Assembly (NCBI RefSeq): GCF_003201655.1
Contig: NZ_QJJU01000012.1
Location: 105,394-169,393, forward strand
DNA: 64,000 nucleotides
Direction: 5' to 3'
Origin: Mycolicibacterium moriokaense
Lineage (GTDB): Bacteria; Actinomycetota; Actinomycetes; Mycobacteriales; Mycobacteriaceae
Each line of letters opens with the position of its first letter. The first letter of the stretch is position 1. This document shows positions 29,162 through 38,727 of this stretch, in pieces. The notes beneath the pieces are model-generated. The model was not told the origin of the DNA. It saw nothing but the letters and a program-made list of their open reading frames with translations, and did not search any database. The position numbers and the translations under genes are program-made.

Positions 29162-29863
29162 CTACTGCGTCCTGAGCACAAACCCCACGCCACGAACGGT
29201 GTGCAGGAGCCGTGGCGCGCCGCCGGCCTCCAACTTTCGACGCAGGTAGCCGATGAACACGTCGACGACGTTGGTGTCGGCGGCGAAGTCGTAGCCCCAC
29301 ACCAGCTCCAGCAACTGGGCGCGGGACAGCACGGCGGTCTTGTGCTCGGCGAGCACCGCGAGTAGGTCGAATTCGCGCTTGGTCAGATCGACGTCCGCGC
29401 CGTTGACGCGGGCCCGCCTGCCTGGGATGTCGACCTCCAGCGGGCCCACCGTGATGGTCTCCGACGAGAACGTCGCCGTCGCGCCCCGCCTGCGCAGCAG
29501 CGCCTTGACCCGTGCGACCAACTCGGCCAGCACGAACGGTTTGACCAGGTAGTCGTCCGCGCCCGCCTCCAGCCCGGAGACCCTGTCGTCGACGGAACTT
29601 CGTGCCGAAAGCACGCACACCGGTACGTCGTTGTCCATCGCCCGCAGCGCGGTCACCACGCTGACGCCATCGAGCACCGGCATGTTGATGTCGAGCACGA
29701 TCGCATCAGGCCTGGTCTCGGTGGCGCTGCGCAGCGCTTCGGCACCGTCGACGGCCGTTGTCACGTCGAATCCAGACAGCCGCAGCCCGCGCTCGAGCGA
29801 CGCGAGCACGTCTGGGTCGTCGTCGACTACGAGCACGCGCGGCGAAGCCGCTGCACTGTCCAT
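29162..29863 (-). CDS. prrA: Response regulator PrrA
   Basis: A 233-residue OmpR-family regulator. The receiver domain has the acidic pocket VVDDDPD (residues ~13-18), phospho-acceptor Asp58 in IVLDINMP, the switch Ser in VLSAR and the Lys in YLVKPF. The winged-helix C-domain (from [18 protein letters not shown]) ends in the conserved RRKLE and [11 protein letters not shown]. It acts with PrrB, which lies immediately downstream. A short 162-base region separates it from the divergent phospholipase-D-like gene. Confidence 0.96.
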   Translation of the reverse strand: MDSAAASPRVLVVDDDPDVLASLERGLRLSGFDVTTAVDGAEALRSATETRPDAIVLDINMPVLDGVSVVTALRAMDNDVPVCVLSARSSVDDRVSGLEAGADDYLVKPFVLAELVARVKALLRRRGATATFSSETITVGPLEVDIPGRRARVNGADVDLTKREFDLLAVLAEHKTAVLSRAQLLELVWGYDFAADTNVVDVFIGYLRRKLEAGGAPRLLHTVRGVGFVLRTQ

Positions 29864-30006
29864 GCCCGCAATCTTGCCTGAAGACGTGCCGTCGATGTGA
29901 CAGGCGCGGGGAGCGACCTCGGTATCACCGTTGCGACGGTCTCATCACCGGCGTGTCACGGGAAGCTGAAGGTTCATGCGATAGCAAAGCGACGCCATTC
30001 GCCCGG

Positions 30007-30015
30007 TGCTAGCAT
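30007..30015 (+). promoter_or_regulatory. Candidate extended -10 promoter of the phospholipase-D-like gene
   Basis: TGCTAGCAT combines a TGN extension with a TAGCAT hexamer (30010-30015). A start about 7 bases on would leave only a few bases before ATG 30026, so the mRNA could be almost leaderless. No convincing -35 is seen. Confidence 0.35.
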
Positions 30016-30025
30016 CTGTGAAATT

Positions 30026-31015
30026 ATGCTCCCGCTCTCTCCGCGTCTGATTGTTGAGCCCGATGACGGGCTGGATCCAGTCCGCGAATTCATTAATTCA
30101 GCGCAAACTTCGCTTTTGATAAAGCAATTCACGTTTACCGAGCCGAGTTTGGTCGCGGCCGTCATCGATCGGAAGAATGCCGGCGTCGCAGTGCGTGTTC
30201 AGCTCAATGCTTCGCGGTCCGGTGGGGACCGCGCCAATGACGAGACCTACGAGCAATTCTTGAATGCCGGCATTGCAGTTCAGTGGGCCAATCCGAATTT
30301 CTACGTGACGCATGAAAAATCGATTGTGGTCGACGAGAAGGCCGCACTGGTGGCGACCTTCAACCTGATGGAGAAGTACTTCACGCTGACCCGCGACTAC
30401 GGCATTATCACCGACAATCCCTATCACGTCGCGCAGATCGTCGAGGTATTCAACGCCGACTGGGAGCATCGCGATTGGGACTGCAGCGCCTATGAAGGCC
30501 TGTTGTGGAGCAATTCCAATTCGCGATACCACATGGCGCAATTCATCGACACCGCCACCGAACGACTGGACGTGCAGCACCCGAAGTACGTCGACGCGGT
30601 CATCCTCGAACGACTCGCCTCAGCCGCCGATCGCGGCGTAAAGGTGCACATCCTCTGCGGCGGCAAGCACGGCATCAGCGAATGGGACATTCTCGATACC
30701 TTCGCCTCGCTGCGGACGTTGAAACGCCTCGGCGTCAAGGTGCACAAACAGAAGAATCTCAGGGTGCACGCGAAGTTGATCGTGGTCGACAGCCGACATG
30801 CGCTCGTGGGTTCGATGAATATCGACCGCAGCGCATTCGACCTGCGCCGGGAGCTGGGCATCATGACCGACGACCCCGGGATCGTCGGGCGGCTGAAGGA
30901 AGTCTTCGACAGCGACTGGGAACTCTCGCACCATTACGAGGCACCCGATCCGCTCGATCCGAGCCAGCACCACGAGGACGACTTCCCGCACGACAAAGAC
31001 CTCATGCATGAGTGA
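30026..31015 (+). CDS. Phospholipase D-like (cardiolipin-synthase type) protein
   Basis: A 329-residue protein with two HKD motifs: His96 in THEKSIVVDEKAALVATFN and His248 in VHAKLIVVDSRHALVGSMN. Two catalytic modules in one chain are the rule for PLD enzymes. No membrane helix or signal peptide is seen, so a cytoplasmic or peripheral location is likely. ATG 30026 is chosen because the preceding frame has no family similarity. The stop overlaps the chromate-transporter subunit gene by 8 bases, so the three genes are coupled. The substrate is not known. Confidence 0.87.
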   Translation: MLPLSPRLIVEPDDGLDPVREFINSAQTSLLIKQFTFTEPSLVAAVIDRKNAGVAVRVQLNASRSGGDRANDETYEQFLNAGIAVQWANPNFYVTHEKSIVVDEKAALVATFNLMEKYFTLTRDYGIITDNPYHVAQIVEVFNADWEHRDWDCSAYEGLLWSNSNSRYHMAQFIDTATERLDVQHPKYVDAVILERLASAADRGVKVHILCGGKHGISEWDILDTFASLRTLKRLGVKVHKQKNLRVHAKLIVVDSRHALVGSMNIDRSAFDLRRELGIMTDDPGIVGRLKEVFDSDWELSHHYEAPDPLDPSQHHEDDFPHDKDLMHE

Positions 31016-31595
31016 AATCGATCCGCCGCGCGAGAGCGAGCTGGATCCGCCGAGTGAGAAGGTCTCACTGCTCGACCTGGCGTGGACGTTCAACCACATC
31101 GCGCTCGCCTCCTTCGGCGGCGGACTGTCCGCGTGGTCACGCGAAGTGCTGGTGCTGGAGAAGGAGTGGATGGGTGAGGCGGAGTTCCTCTCCGCCATGA
31201 CGATGTGCCGGATTCTGCCCGGCGCCAATCAAGTCAACATGGCGGTCTTCGCCGGCTCGAAGATGCGTGGTCTGCCGGGAGCGTTAGCGGCGGTGTTCGG
31301 GCTGTGCCTCCTGCCGGTCGTCCTGATCATGGTGATGGGTTTCTTCTACTTCCGGTTCAAAGAAGTGCCAGCGGTCAAGGGCGTCCTCCATGGCGCCTCG
31401 GCGGCCGCCGTCGCGCTGACGTTGGCGATGGTCATCCAAACGGGTCGCAAATGCCTGACCGGTCTGGTGCCTGTCTTGCTGTTCCTCGCCGCGTTCGTGC
31501 TGAATGGTCTTGTGCGGTGGCCTCTTCCGTTGGTGCTCCTCCTTGTCGCGCCGCTCAGCTTGATCTGGGCGTGGCCGAGGGAACGTCCCGCGTGA
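31008..31595 (+). CDS. Chromate-transporter family subunit (CHR domain 1)
   Basis: A 195-residue single CHR-domain protein with about five hydrophobic segments; the N-terminal ~20 residues are acidic and cytoplasmic. The GGGLSAWSREVLVLEKEWM segment and the LPGANQVNMAVFAGSKMRG loop are family signatures. Short-chain CHR proteins work as pairs, exporting chromate or sulfate-like anions. Its start overlaps the PLD-like gene, and its stop shares one base with the start of the partner subunit (TGATG). Confidence 0.85.
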   Translation: MSEIDPPRESELDPPSEKVSLLDLAWTFNHIALASFGGGLSAWSREVLVLEKEWMGEAEFLSAMTMCRILPGANQVNMAVFAGSKMRGLPGALAAVFGLCLLPVVLIMVMGFFYFRFKEVPAVKGVLHGASAAAVALTLAMVIQTGRKCLTGLVPVLLFLAAFVLNGLVRWPLPLVLLLVAPLSLIWAWPRERPA

Positions 31596-32140
31596 TGCAC
31601 ACCTACCTGCAGCTGGCGGGGTTGTTCGCCTCGCTGTCGCTGCTGTCCATCGGCGGCGGCAACGCGGTGCTGCCCGAAATGCACCTCCAGGCCGTGAGGG
31701 GTCATCACTGGATGACCGACTCCCAGTTCGCCGACATCTTCTCGATCTCCCAAACCGCGCCGGGCCCGAGCATCCTGATCGTGACGCTGGTCGGCTACGG
31801 GGCAGGCCTGACGGTCGGGGGAGTACCTGGCGCGATCATCGGCGGCGTGATCGCCACCGTCGCGATGATCGTCCCGGCCGCGTCGTTGATGTATGTCGTC
31901 ACGCTGTTCTGGCAAAAGGCGCAGAAAGCCAAGTGGCGAATCGCCGTCGAGAAGGGGTTCGCGCCGTTGACCGTCGGCCTCATCATGGCTACCTCGCTGG
32001 TGATGAGCCGGGCCGCCGACCACGACTGGCGGGCGTATCTGCTGACGGCAATATGCACGGCGATCTTCGTGTTCACCAAGACCAATCCCCTGATCGTGGT
32101 GGGCGCCGCAGGTGTGATCGGGTATTTCGGCGTGGTCTGA
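31595..32140 (+). CDS. Chromate-transporter family subunit (CHR domain 2)
   Basis: A 181-residue CHR-domain protein, partner of the preceding gene. The first loop LSIGGGNAVLPEMHLQAV and SISQTAPGPSILIVTLVGY are family motifs; about five hydrophobic segments follow. A GTG three bases upstream of the ATG is an alternative start. The pair could export chromate, but known family members also carry other oxyanions. Confidence 0.85.
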   Translation: MHTYLQLAGLFASLSLLSIGGGNAVLPEMHLQAVRGHHWMTDSQFADIFSISQTAPGPSILIVTLVGYGAGLTVGGVPGAIIGGVIATVAMIVPAASLMYVVTLFWQKAQKAKWRIAVEKGFAPLTVGLIMATSLVMSRAADHDWRAYLLTAICTAIFVFTKTNPLIVVGAAGVIGYFGVV

Positions 32141-32321
32141 CGCTGCGGTCGGCACGTCGACGGAGGATGGGTCCCCGGTCTGTCCGTCGTCTGACTCGCC
32201 GAGGGAAGTCGTTGACCTAATCCATTGTTGAGGTTTTACGGTGAAGCGGTGAGTTGTCGTAGCGGCATGAGAGTCTGGATGCCGATATTGATTTGCCGCT
32301 CAGCGGATAATTGGAACTGCT

Positions 32322-34259
32322 TTGACTGAACTAAATGTAGACACCTTGCGCTCGGCGCCGGCGATCGCACGACCGCCGGCCAGGATGCGTACCGGCTCGG
32401 ATCTATGGCGGATGATGCCCTATCTGATGCCCTACCGGGTGCGGTGGATCGCCATGGTGGTGATCGCGCTCGCGAGCCTCGTTGCCACGGTGGCGATTCC
32501 GCTGATGACCAAGGCCGTGATCGATGGGCCGGTGCGCCATCAGGACCAGCACGGCCTATGGGTGCTCGGCGCCGCCGCGACCGCCGTTGGTATATCGGAG
32601 GCGGTGCTGTGGTTCATCCGCCGGTGGCTCGTCGCACGCGCCACCATGGGCGTCGAGGCCGATATCCGCAAGGACCTCTACGCGCGGCTGCAGATCCTGC
32701 CGATGTCGTTCCACGGCCGCTGGCAGTCCGGTCAGCTGCTGTCGCGAATCATGAACGACCTGAGCACCATTCGGCGCTTCATGTCGTTCGGCATGGTGTT
32801 CTTGCTGCTCAACGTCATCCAGATCACCGTGGTGACGGCGATCCTGCTCGCGATGTACTGGCCGCTCGGTGTGGTGGTGTTGCTGTCTATCGTGCCGATC
32901 ACGCTCACAGTGCTGCACTTCCAGCAGTCCTACACTCGGCTCTCGCGGCTGGCCCAAGACCAGTCCGGTCACGTCGCAACGCATGTCGAGGAATCCGCGC
33001 TCGGTGTCCGGGTGGTGAAGTCGTTCGGCCGTGAGGACTACGTCTATGACCGGTTCGACGAGCAGCTGACCAACCTCTACGACACGCAGGTTGCCAGGGT
33101 GTCGGTGTCCGCGAAGTTCTGGACGCTGCTTGAGGTCATCCCCAACCTGACGCTGATCGTGGTGCTTGGTTTCGGCGCCTACGCCGCAGGCCACGGCTAC
33201 GTCACCATGGGCACGCTGGTCGCATTCATCACGATGATGCTGTCGCTGGTGTGGCCAATCGCATCGCTTGGCTTCTTGTTGTCGATGACGCAGGAGTCGT
33301 TCACCGCAGCCAACCGGATCGCCGAGATCTTCGACGCACCAAGGGAAATCACCGACGGGCTGTCGAACGAGGCGCCGCGCGGCGGGCGGCTCGAGCTGGT
33401 CGACGTCGGCTTCCGCTTCCCCGACTCAGACGCCTGGGCGTTGCGTCATGTCAGCGTGACCGTCGAGCCGGGAGAGACGCTGGCGCTGGTCGGATCGACT
33501 GGTTCGGGCAAGTCGGTGCTCGCGGCGCTGCTGTCTCGGCTGTACGACGTCACCGAGGGTGAGATCCGCATCGACGGCCGCGATATCCGCGAGCTCAGCC
33601 TGGACGCGCTGCGGCACGCGGTCGCCACCGCGTTCGAGGACCCGACGCTGTTCTCGATGTCGGTGGCGGAGAACGTCGCCCTTGGCCGATCCTCGACAGA
33701 TCCGGCGACCGACGAGCAATTGGCGCAGGCCATCGAGATCGCCGCCGCGGAGTTCGTCTACGACCTGCCGTTCGGGCTGGACACCCGCATCGGAGAGCAG
33801 GGCATGAGTCTGTCCGGCGGTCAGCGGCAGCGGCTGTCGCTGGCGCGAGCCATCCTCGCCGCGCCGAAGATCCTGGTGCTCGACGACACGCTATCCGCGC
33901 TTGACGTGCACACCGAGGCCGTCGTCGAGGAGGCACTGCGCCGGGTGCTGTACCACGTCACCGGCATCGTGGTGGCGCATCGCGCGTCGACGGTGCTGCT
34001 CGCCGACAAGGTGGCGCTGTTGCAGGACGGCACGATCACACATGTCGGCACACACGCCGAGCTGCTTGCCGGGGTTCCCCAGTACCGCTACCTGCTCGCC
34101 GCCGACGACGAACTCGACGACGGCGCCGAGCGCAGCTGTGCGTGGCAGGACGACGAGGAGATGGAGCGGCTGGCCCGCACGCAACGCGAACGCGAAGCGA
34201 CCGAAGCCTCTTGCAGGCCCGACAGCGAGTACGCCACATCGGAGGCCGACGGCCGATGA
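32322..34259 (+). CDS. ABC exporter half-transporter A (degenerate ATPase site)
   Basis: A 645-residue type IV ABC exporter half: six membrane helices (~36-320), then a nucleotide-binding domain with Walker A GSTGSGKS, signature LSGGQRQ, Walker B LVLDDTLSALD and H-loop VAHRAST. The residue after the Walker B Asp is Asp instead of the catalytic Glu, so this half forms the weak site of a heterodimer. The TTG at 32322 is the earliest start; an internal ATG at 32385 is possible. It resembles Rv1273c and overlaps its partner gene by 4 bases. Confidence 0.88.
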   Translation: MTELNVDTLRSAPAIARPPARMRTGSDLWRMMPYLMPYRVRWIAMVVIALASLVATVAIPLMTKAVIDGPVRHQDQHGLWVLGAAATAVGISEAVLWFIRRWLVARATMGVEADIRKDLYARLQILPMSFHGRWQSGQLLSRIMNDLSTIRRFMSFGMVFLLLNVIQITVVTAILLAMYWPLGVVVLLSIVPITLTVLHFQQSYTRLSRLAQDQSGHVATHVEESALGVRVVKSFGREDYVYDRFDEQLTNLYDTQVARVSVSAKFWTLLEVIPNLTLIVVLGFGAYAAGHGYVTMGTLVAFITMMLSLVWPIASLGFLLSMTQESFTAANRIAEIFDAPREITDGLSNEAPRGGRLELVDVGFRFPDSDAWALRHVSVTVEPGETLALVGSTGSGKSVLAALLSRLYDVTEGEIRIDGRDIRELSLDALRHAVATAFEDPTLFSMSVAENVALGRSSTDPATDEQLAQAIEIAAAEFVYDLPFGLDTRIGEQGMSLSGGQRQRLSLARAILAAPKILVLDDTLSALDVHTEAVVEEALRRVLYHVTGIVVAHRASTVLLADKVALLQDGTITHVGTHAELLAGVPQYRYLLAADDELDDGAERSCAWQDDEEMERLARTQREREATEASCRPDSEYATSEADGR

Positions 34260-36109
34260 CCGCAACAGACACGCAGCCAGTCGACGTCCCCGAGGACGAC
34301 TGGCGCGGCCGCATCAAGGACAGCCAGGACGACCATCTGCCCATCGACGAGAGCGTGCCGCGCCGCCGTGAGGCCCGTGCGCTGCTGTACTCGCTGCTGC
34401 GGCCCTACCGTCTGACGGTCGCGCTGCTAGCCCTCGTCGTCATAGTGGAAAACGTTGCGCGCCTATCGGTTCCGCTTCTCGTGCAGCGCGGCATCGACCA
34501 CGGCATTCCGCCGATCCTGGCAGGCGGCCCTGCGCACACCCTGATGGTCATCGTCGGAGTGCTGTCCGGCGTGGTGGTTATCCAGGCCACCAGCCGGATG
34601 TTCTTCCTGCAGCGATCCGGTCGGATCGGCCAGATGGTGCTGCTCGAGTTGCGGCGGCGGGTGTACCGGCATTTCCAGCGGCTCGACATCGCGTTCCATG
34701 AGCGGTACACGTCGGGGCGGGTGGTGAGCCGATCCACCAACGACGTCGAGGCGATCCAGGACATGCTGGAGACCGGCTTCGACAGCCTGATCACCGCGGT
34801 GCTCACGCTGATCGGCACTTCGATTCTTCTCGTCACGCTCGACGTCCGGCTCGGGCTGATGTGTCTGGCGGGTCTCCCCGTTCTGCTGGCGCTGGTGTGG
34901 TGGTTCCGCAACGAGTCGGCCAAGACCTACCGCAAGGTGCGGGAGAGCGCCGCGTTGGTGATCGTGCAGTTCGTCGAGACGATGACGGGCATCAAGGCGG
35001 TGCAGGCTTACCGGCGCGAGCCGCGCAACCAGGTGATCTTCGAAGGCATTGCCGACCGCTACAAGGCAGACAACGAGAGGACGTTCCGGCTGCTCGCTGT
35101 CTTCATGCCCGGCGTGAAGCTCGTCGGCAACATCACCACCGGCGTTGTGCTGCTCTACGGCGGTTACCGTGTGCTGCACGGCCAGATGACCATCGGCACC
35201 CTGGCGGCGTTCCTGCTCTATCTGCGGATGTTCTTCGAACCGATGCAGGAGATCTCGCAGTTCTTCAACACCTTCCAGTCCGCATCGTCGGCGCTGGAGA
35301 AGCTGGCCGGTGTGCTGGCCGAGCAGCCGGGCATTAAGGACCCCCAGCGGCCGGTCACGCTCGAGCGAGTGCGAGGCGACGTCGCATTCCACGACGTGGC
35401 GTTCTCCTACGTGCCGGACCGCCCGGTGCTGCCCGACCTGAGTGTGTCGGTTCCGGCGGGGCAGACCGTCGCGCTGGTCGGCACCACCGGTGCGGGCAAG
35501 ACCACGATCGCCAAGCTGATCGCCCGGTTCTACGATCCGACGGCGGGCTCGGTGACGCTGGATGACGTTGACCTGAGGGATCTTTCGCAGAGCGAGCTGC
35601 GCCGCCATGTCGTGATGGTCACCCAGGAGAACTTCATGTTCGACGGGACCGTCGCCGACAACATCCGCTTCGGCAGGCCCGACGCCACCGATGCGGAAGT
35701 GGTGGCCGCCGCGGCGGCCGTCGGCGCGGACCGATTCATCGACGCGCTGCCCGACGGCTACGACACCGACGTCGCGAAGCGCGGCGGCCGGCTCTCCGCG
35801 GGGCAGCGGCAGCTTGTCGCGTTCGCGCGCGCATTTCTCGCCGACCCGGCGGTGCTGATCCTCGACGAGGCCACGTCGTCGCTGGACATTCCAAGCGAGC
35901 GGATGGTGCAGCGGGCGCTGGAAACGGTGCTCGCCGAACGCACTTCGCTCGTCATCGCGCATCGGCTGTCCACGGTGCAGGTCGCCGACCGGGTGCTGGT
36001 GCTCGACCATGGCCGCATCGTCGAAGACGGCGCGCCCGACGATCTCATCGGTCGCACCGGCGGTCGGTACGCCGCGCTGCACCGCGCGTGGGTGGAGTCT
36101 CTGGCCTAG
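34256..36109 (+). CDS. ABC exporter half-transporter B (canonical ATPase site)
   Basis: A 617-residue type IV ABC exporter half with an acidic N-terminal ~35 residues, six membrane helices and a canonical nucleotide-binding domain: Walker A GTTGAGKT, Walker B LILDEATSSLD with the catalytic Glu, and H-loop IAHRLST. Its signature is LSAGQRQ, so the site it completes in the partner is the degenerate one. ATG overlaps the stop of half A (ATGA). It resembles Rv1272c. Efflux of a lipid or drug is likely. Confidence 0.9.
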   Translation: MTATDTQPVDVPEDDWRGRIKDSQDDHLPIDESVPRRREARALLYSLLRPYRLTVALLALVVIVENVARLSVPLLVQRGIDHGIPPILAGGPAHTLMVIVGVLSGVVVIQATSRMFFLQRSGRIGQMVLLELRRRVYRHFQRLDIAFHERYTSGRVVSRSTNDVEAIQDMLETGFDSLITAVLTLIGTSILLVTLDVRLGLMCLAGLPVLLALVWWFRNESAKTYRKVRESAALVIVQFVETMTGIKAVQAYRREPRNQVIFEGIADRYKADNERTFRLLAVFMPGVKLVGNITTGVVLLYGGYRVLHGQMTIGTLAAFLLYLRMFFEPMQEISQFFNTFQSASSALEKLAGVLAEQPGIKDPQRPVTLERVRGDVAFHDVAFSYVPDRPVLPDLSVSVPAGQTVALVGTTGAGKTTIAKLIARFYDPTAGSVTLDDVDLRDLSQSELRRHVVMVTQENFMFDGTVADNIRFGRPDATDAEVVAAAAAVGADRFIDALPDGYDTDVAKRGGRLSAGQRQLVAFARAFLADPAVLILDEATSSLDIPSERMVQRALETVLAERTSLVIAHRLSTVQVADRVLVLDHGRIVEDGAPDDLIGRTGGRYAALHRAWVESLA

Positions 36110-36115
36110 ACGTGC

Positions 36116-36164
36116 GATTTGTGTGCGTTCGGGAGCGCTCAGCGCTCGGAAACGCACACAAATC
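36116..36164. terminator. Long hairpin between convergent genes (bidirectional terminator)
   Basis: A near-perfect inverted repeat with outer arms GATTTGTGTGCGTT (36116-36129) and AACGCACACAAATC (36151-36164) plus inner GAGCGCT/AGCGCTC arms. It lies between the stop of the ABC exporter (36109) and the stop of the convergent monooxygenase (36163), and includes two bases of the latter's stop codon. There is no T-tract, which is usual for mycobacterial hairpin terminators. Confidence 0.6.
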
Positions 36165-37545
36165 ACGGGCTCGCCTGTGCCAGCAATGTTTCCAGCTTGT
36201 CGTTGATCGCGGGGAACTGCGAAGTCAGCACGGAGATGATCTTCTCGCGCGCCCGCTCACTGACGGCGGCGGACACGTGGTGCAGAACATTTAGCCGCGC
36301 GGCGTCGACCCAGGCCATCATGTCGGGGTCGGAGAACCACTGCAGCTGGTTCTTGTTGAACACCAGCATCATTCGCAGCCAGTCCGTCGGCTCACGAGGG
36401 TATGGCACCGGGCCGCAGAATGCATTCCTGGTGTCGTCGTCGGAGTACGTCGCTTCGACGTGGGCGATGACGGCGGCGCTGAAGGCAGGCTGGCAGGTGC
36501 GCACGGCCTGCAGCGATATGTGGCCGTCGGTGAACACCGTCACCGGATTTCGATGCTCGAATCCGTCCGCCGTGCAGTCGATGTAGAGCGCGGAGTCGTC
36601 GACGTCACGGGTGCCGCCGTCGAGCGTGATTCTGCCCGGCACGATCGACTGGACATGTCCCATCCGCACCACATCATCGATGCCCCGAAGGGCTTCGAGT
36701 TCGGCCGTGGACAGGATCGCGCACCGGTACATCGTGGGGTCGACGGACTCGTCGATCCGCATCAGGCAACCTTTGGCTTCCAGCCTGTCGAACAGATCTC
36801 CGAGCGATTCTGCCTCGTGCACCGCTGTGAGCTGGGCGGAGAAGTCGCGCAGCACTCGCTTGGCGAATTGCGAACCTGGTTGGATCGTGGCGCGGTCCAA
36901 GATCCACGAGTCGCGGGGCTTGATCCATGTCAACCGCTCCACCGCGACGCCGTGCCGCAGTAGCCATAGGCAGGCGTCCATCGCGGTCTTACCAGCGCCG
37001 ACGATCACGTAGCGATCCCGGGCCGGTGTTCGCGGCAGATCGTTGGGCGGCACGCAGTCGACACCGGGCGCGACGGTGTAGGCAGGCGGCCGCATCGACG
37101 GCACGACGATCTCCACGTGGGTGGTGACCACGCGTGGCGCGGACACCTCGATGTCGTCCCCTCCGAGCGTGCGGACCCGGCCGTCGCCGAGGTATTCGCT
37201 CATCGGCAGATAGGTCACCCGGCCCGTCGGCTGCAGTTGCTGCCGCATCACCGCGTCGAAGTAGGCGCACACCTCGGCGCCGCTCGCCAGCTCGTAATAC
37301 CCCTCGTTGAAGCCGCTGTCGTCGATGGTGTCGCTACCGAGGTTCCGCGAGTTCACGCCGTAGTACGCCGACGGCTGATGCAGCCGGACGAAGGGATAGG
37401 CGGTAGTCCAGTGCCCTCCTGGTTGGTCATTGCGATCCACCACCACGACCGTGGCCTCCGACTCGCTGACCAGGGTGTCGACGAACGCCATCCCCATCGC
37501 GCCGGCACCGACCACCAGGTAGTCGGCCTCGATCGTCCTCAGCAT
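36163..37545 (-). CDS. FAD/NAD(P)-binding monooxygenase-like protein
   Basis: A 460-residue flavoprotein. The first fold is EADYLVVGAGAMGMAFVDTL followed by the acidic VVVVDRND; a second nucleotide fold lies around DRYVIVGAGKTAMDACLWLL (residues ~180-200). This two-fold layout resembles flavin-containing monooxygenases and Baeyer-Villiger-type enzymes, though the FMO fingerprint FxGxxxHxxxY is not clear. The gene directly abuts the epoxide hydrolase start (stop TAG then ATG with no spacer), so the two are co-translated. Substrate unknown. Confidence 0.8.
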   Translation of the reverse strand: MLRTIEADYLVVGAGAMGMAFVDTLVSESEATVVVVDRNDQPGGHWTTAYPFVRLHQPSAYYGVNSRNLGSDTIDDSGFNEGYYELASGAEVCAYFDAVMRQQLQPTGRVTYLPMSEYLGDGRVRTLGGDDIEVSAPRVVTTHVEIVVPSMRPPAYTVAPGVDCVPPNDLPRTPARDRYVIVGAGKTAMDACLWLLRHGVAVERLTWIKPRDSWILDRATIQPGSQFAKRVLRDFSAQLTAVHEAESLGDLFDRLEAKGCLMRIDESVDPTMYRCAILSTAELEALRGIDDVVRMGHVQSIVPGRITLDGGTRDVDDSALYIDCTADGFEHRNPVTVFTDGHISLQAVRTCQPAFSAAVIAHVEATYSDDDTRNAFCGPVPYPREPTDWLRMMLVFNKNQLQWFSDPDMMAWVDAARLNVLHHVSAAVSERAREKIISVLTSQFPAINDKLETLLAQASP

Positions 37546-38655
37546 CTAGCGCACCGTATCGAAAAAGGTGCTCACGTCGTCGACGAACAGCTCGGGCTGC
37601 TCGAACGCCGCGAAGTGTCCGCCGCGCGGCATCGTCGTCCAATGGGTGATGTTGTAGCCGGCCTCGCACCAACTGCGCGGCGCGCGGAGGATCTCCTTCG
37701 GGAAGGCGGCGACCCCGGTGGGCAACTCGACGCGCTGACGTTCGCCTCCGCCGAAGACGCGGAAGCTCTCCCAGTACAGCCGCGCCGACGAGGCCGCCGA
37801 CGCGGTCGCCCAGTACAACATCACGTTGTCGAGCAGCTCGTCGCGGCTCAGCACGTTCTCTGGATGACCATCGGAATCCGTCCACGACCAGAACTTCTCG
37901 ATGATCCACGCCAGCTGCCCGACGGGCGAGTCCACCAACCCGTAGCCGATGGTCTGCGGGCGGGTCGACTGCTGTTTGGCGTAGCCGTTGTCCCATTTGC
38001 GGTAGTAGCCCATGCGGTCCAGCGCCTGCTTCTCCTCCTCGGTCGGATTGTCCAGTGGACCGGGTGGCGCGCCGAGCGGCATGTTCAGGTGGATCGCAGC
38101 GCAGCGGCCGCCGTTGCGACCGATTTGCGTGGTGACCGCGGCGCCCCAGTCGCCGCCCTGAGCGCCGTAGCGCTCGTAGCCAAGGCAGCCCATCAGCGTG
38201 TCCCATGCCGCCGCGATCTTCTCGACGCCCCAGCCGGTGCCCGTCGGCTTACCGGAGAAGCCGTATCCCGGCAGCGACGGGCACACCACGTGAAATCCGG
38301 CCGCGGCGAGCGGCTCGATCACCTTGTGGAACTCGACGATCGATCCTGGCCAGCCGTGGGTGATCAGCAGAGGAAATGCGTCGTCCCGCGGTGAGCGCTG
38401 ATGGATGAAATGAATGTCAAGGCCGTCGATCTCGGTGGTGTAGTGGTCGAACCTGTTCAACGCGGCTTCGCGTGCGCGCCAGTCGTATTGGTTGGCCCAG
38501 TAGTCCGCCAGCTCGCGGGTGTACGCCAGCGGAATGCCCTGGGTCCAATCGTCGACGCATTCGGCCTCCAGCCATCGCGTGTGAACCAACCGCGACCGCA
38601 GATCGTTGAGGTCGGCGTCGGGAACTGCGATGCGGAAGGGGTTGATCGCGGACAT
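37546..38655 (-). CDS. Epoxide hydrolase (alpha/beta hydrolase, EHN type)
   Basis: A 369-residue protein with the epoxide-hydrolase N-terminal helical domain (to ~80). The oxyanion motif HGWPGS is followed by the nucleophile elbow GGDWGAAV with its catalytic Asp, and the catalytic His lies in RGGHFAAFEQPE near the end. Tyr residues in the lid (GYGFSGKP and YYRKWDNGYAK) could activate the epoxide. It is upstream of and fused in operon with a flavin monooxygenase, giving a plausible epoxidation/hydrolysis pair (inference). Confidence 0.88.
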   Translation of the reverse strand: MSAINPFRIAVPDADLNDLRSRLVHTRWLEAECVDDWTQGIPLAYTRELADYWANQYDWRAREAALNRFDHYTTEIDGLDIHFIHQRSPRDDAFPLLITHGWPGSIVEFHKVIEPLAAAGFHVVCPSLPGYGFSGKPTGTGWGVEKIAAAWDTLMGCLGYERYGAQGGDWGAAVTTQIGRNGGRCAAIHLNMPLGAPPGPLDNPTEEEKQALDRMGYYRKWDNGYAKQQSTRPQTIGYGLVDSPVGQLAWIIEKFWSWTDSDGHPENVLSRDELLDNVMLYWATASAASSARLYWESFRVFGGGERQRVELPTGVAAFPKEILRAPRSWCEAGYNITHWTTMPRGGHFAAFEQPELFVDDVSTFFDTVR

Positions 38656-38727
38656 GTGCCGATCCTGTCACGGAGCATTTCTGGCAACTAGCTGTGGTCC
38701 GCGCCTGCGTCGCGCACCATTGGAACG

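Noticed and set aside
32141..32321. Largest gene-free gap (181 bases) before the ABC exporter, checked for a small RNA or promoter
   Set aside because: A GATAAT hexamer at 32306-32311 could be a -10, but no matching -35 or stable fold is convincing.
34463..36166. 567-codon open frame antisense to the ABC half-transporter B gene
   Set aside because: Shadow of a gene with all ABC motifs intact; the translation is low-complexity Arg/His/Gln-rich.
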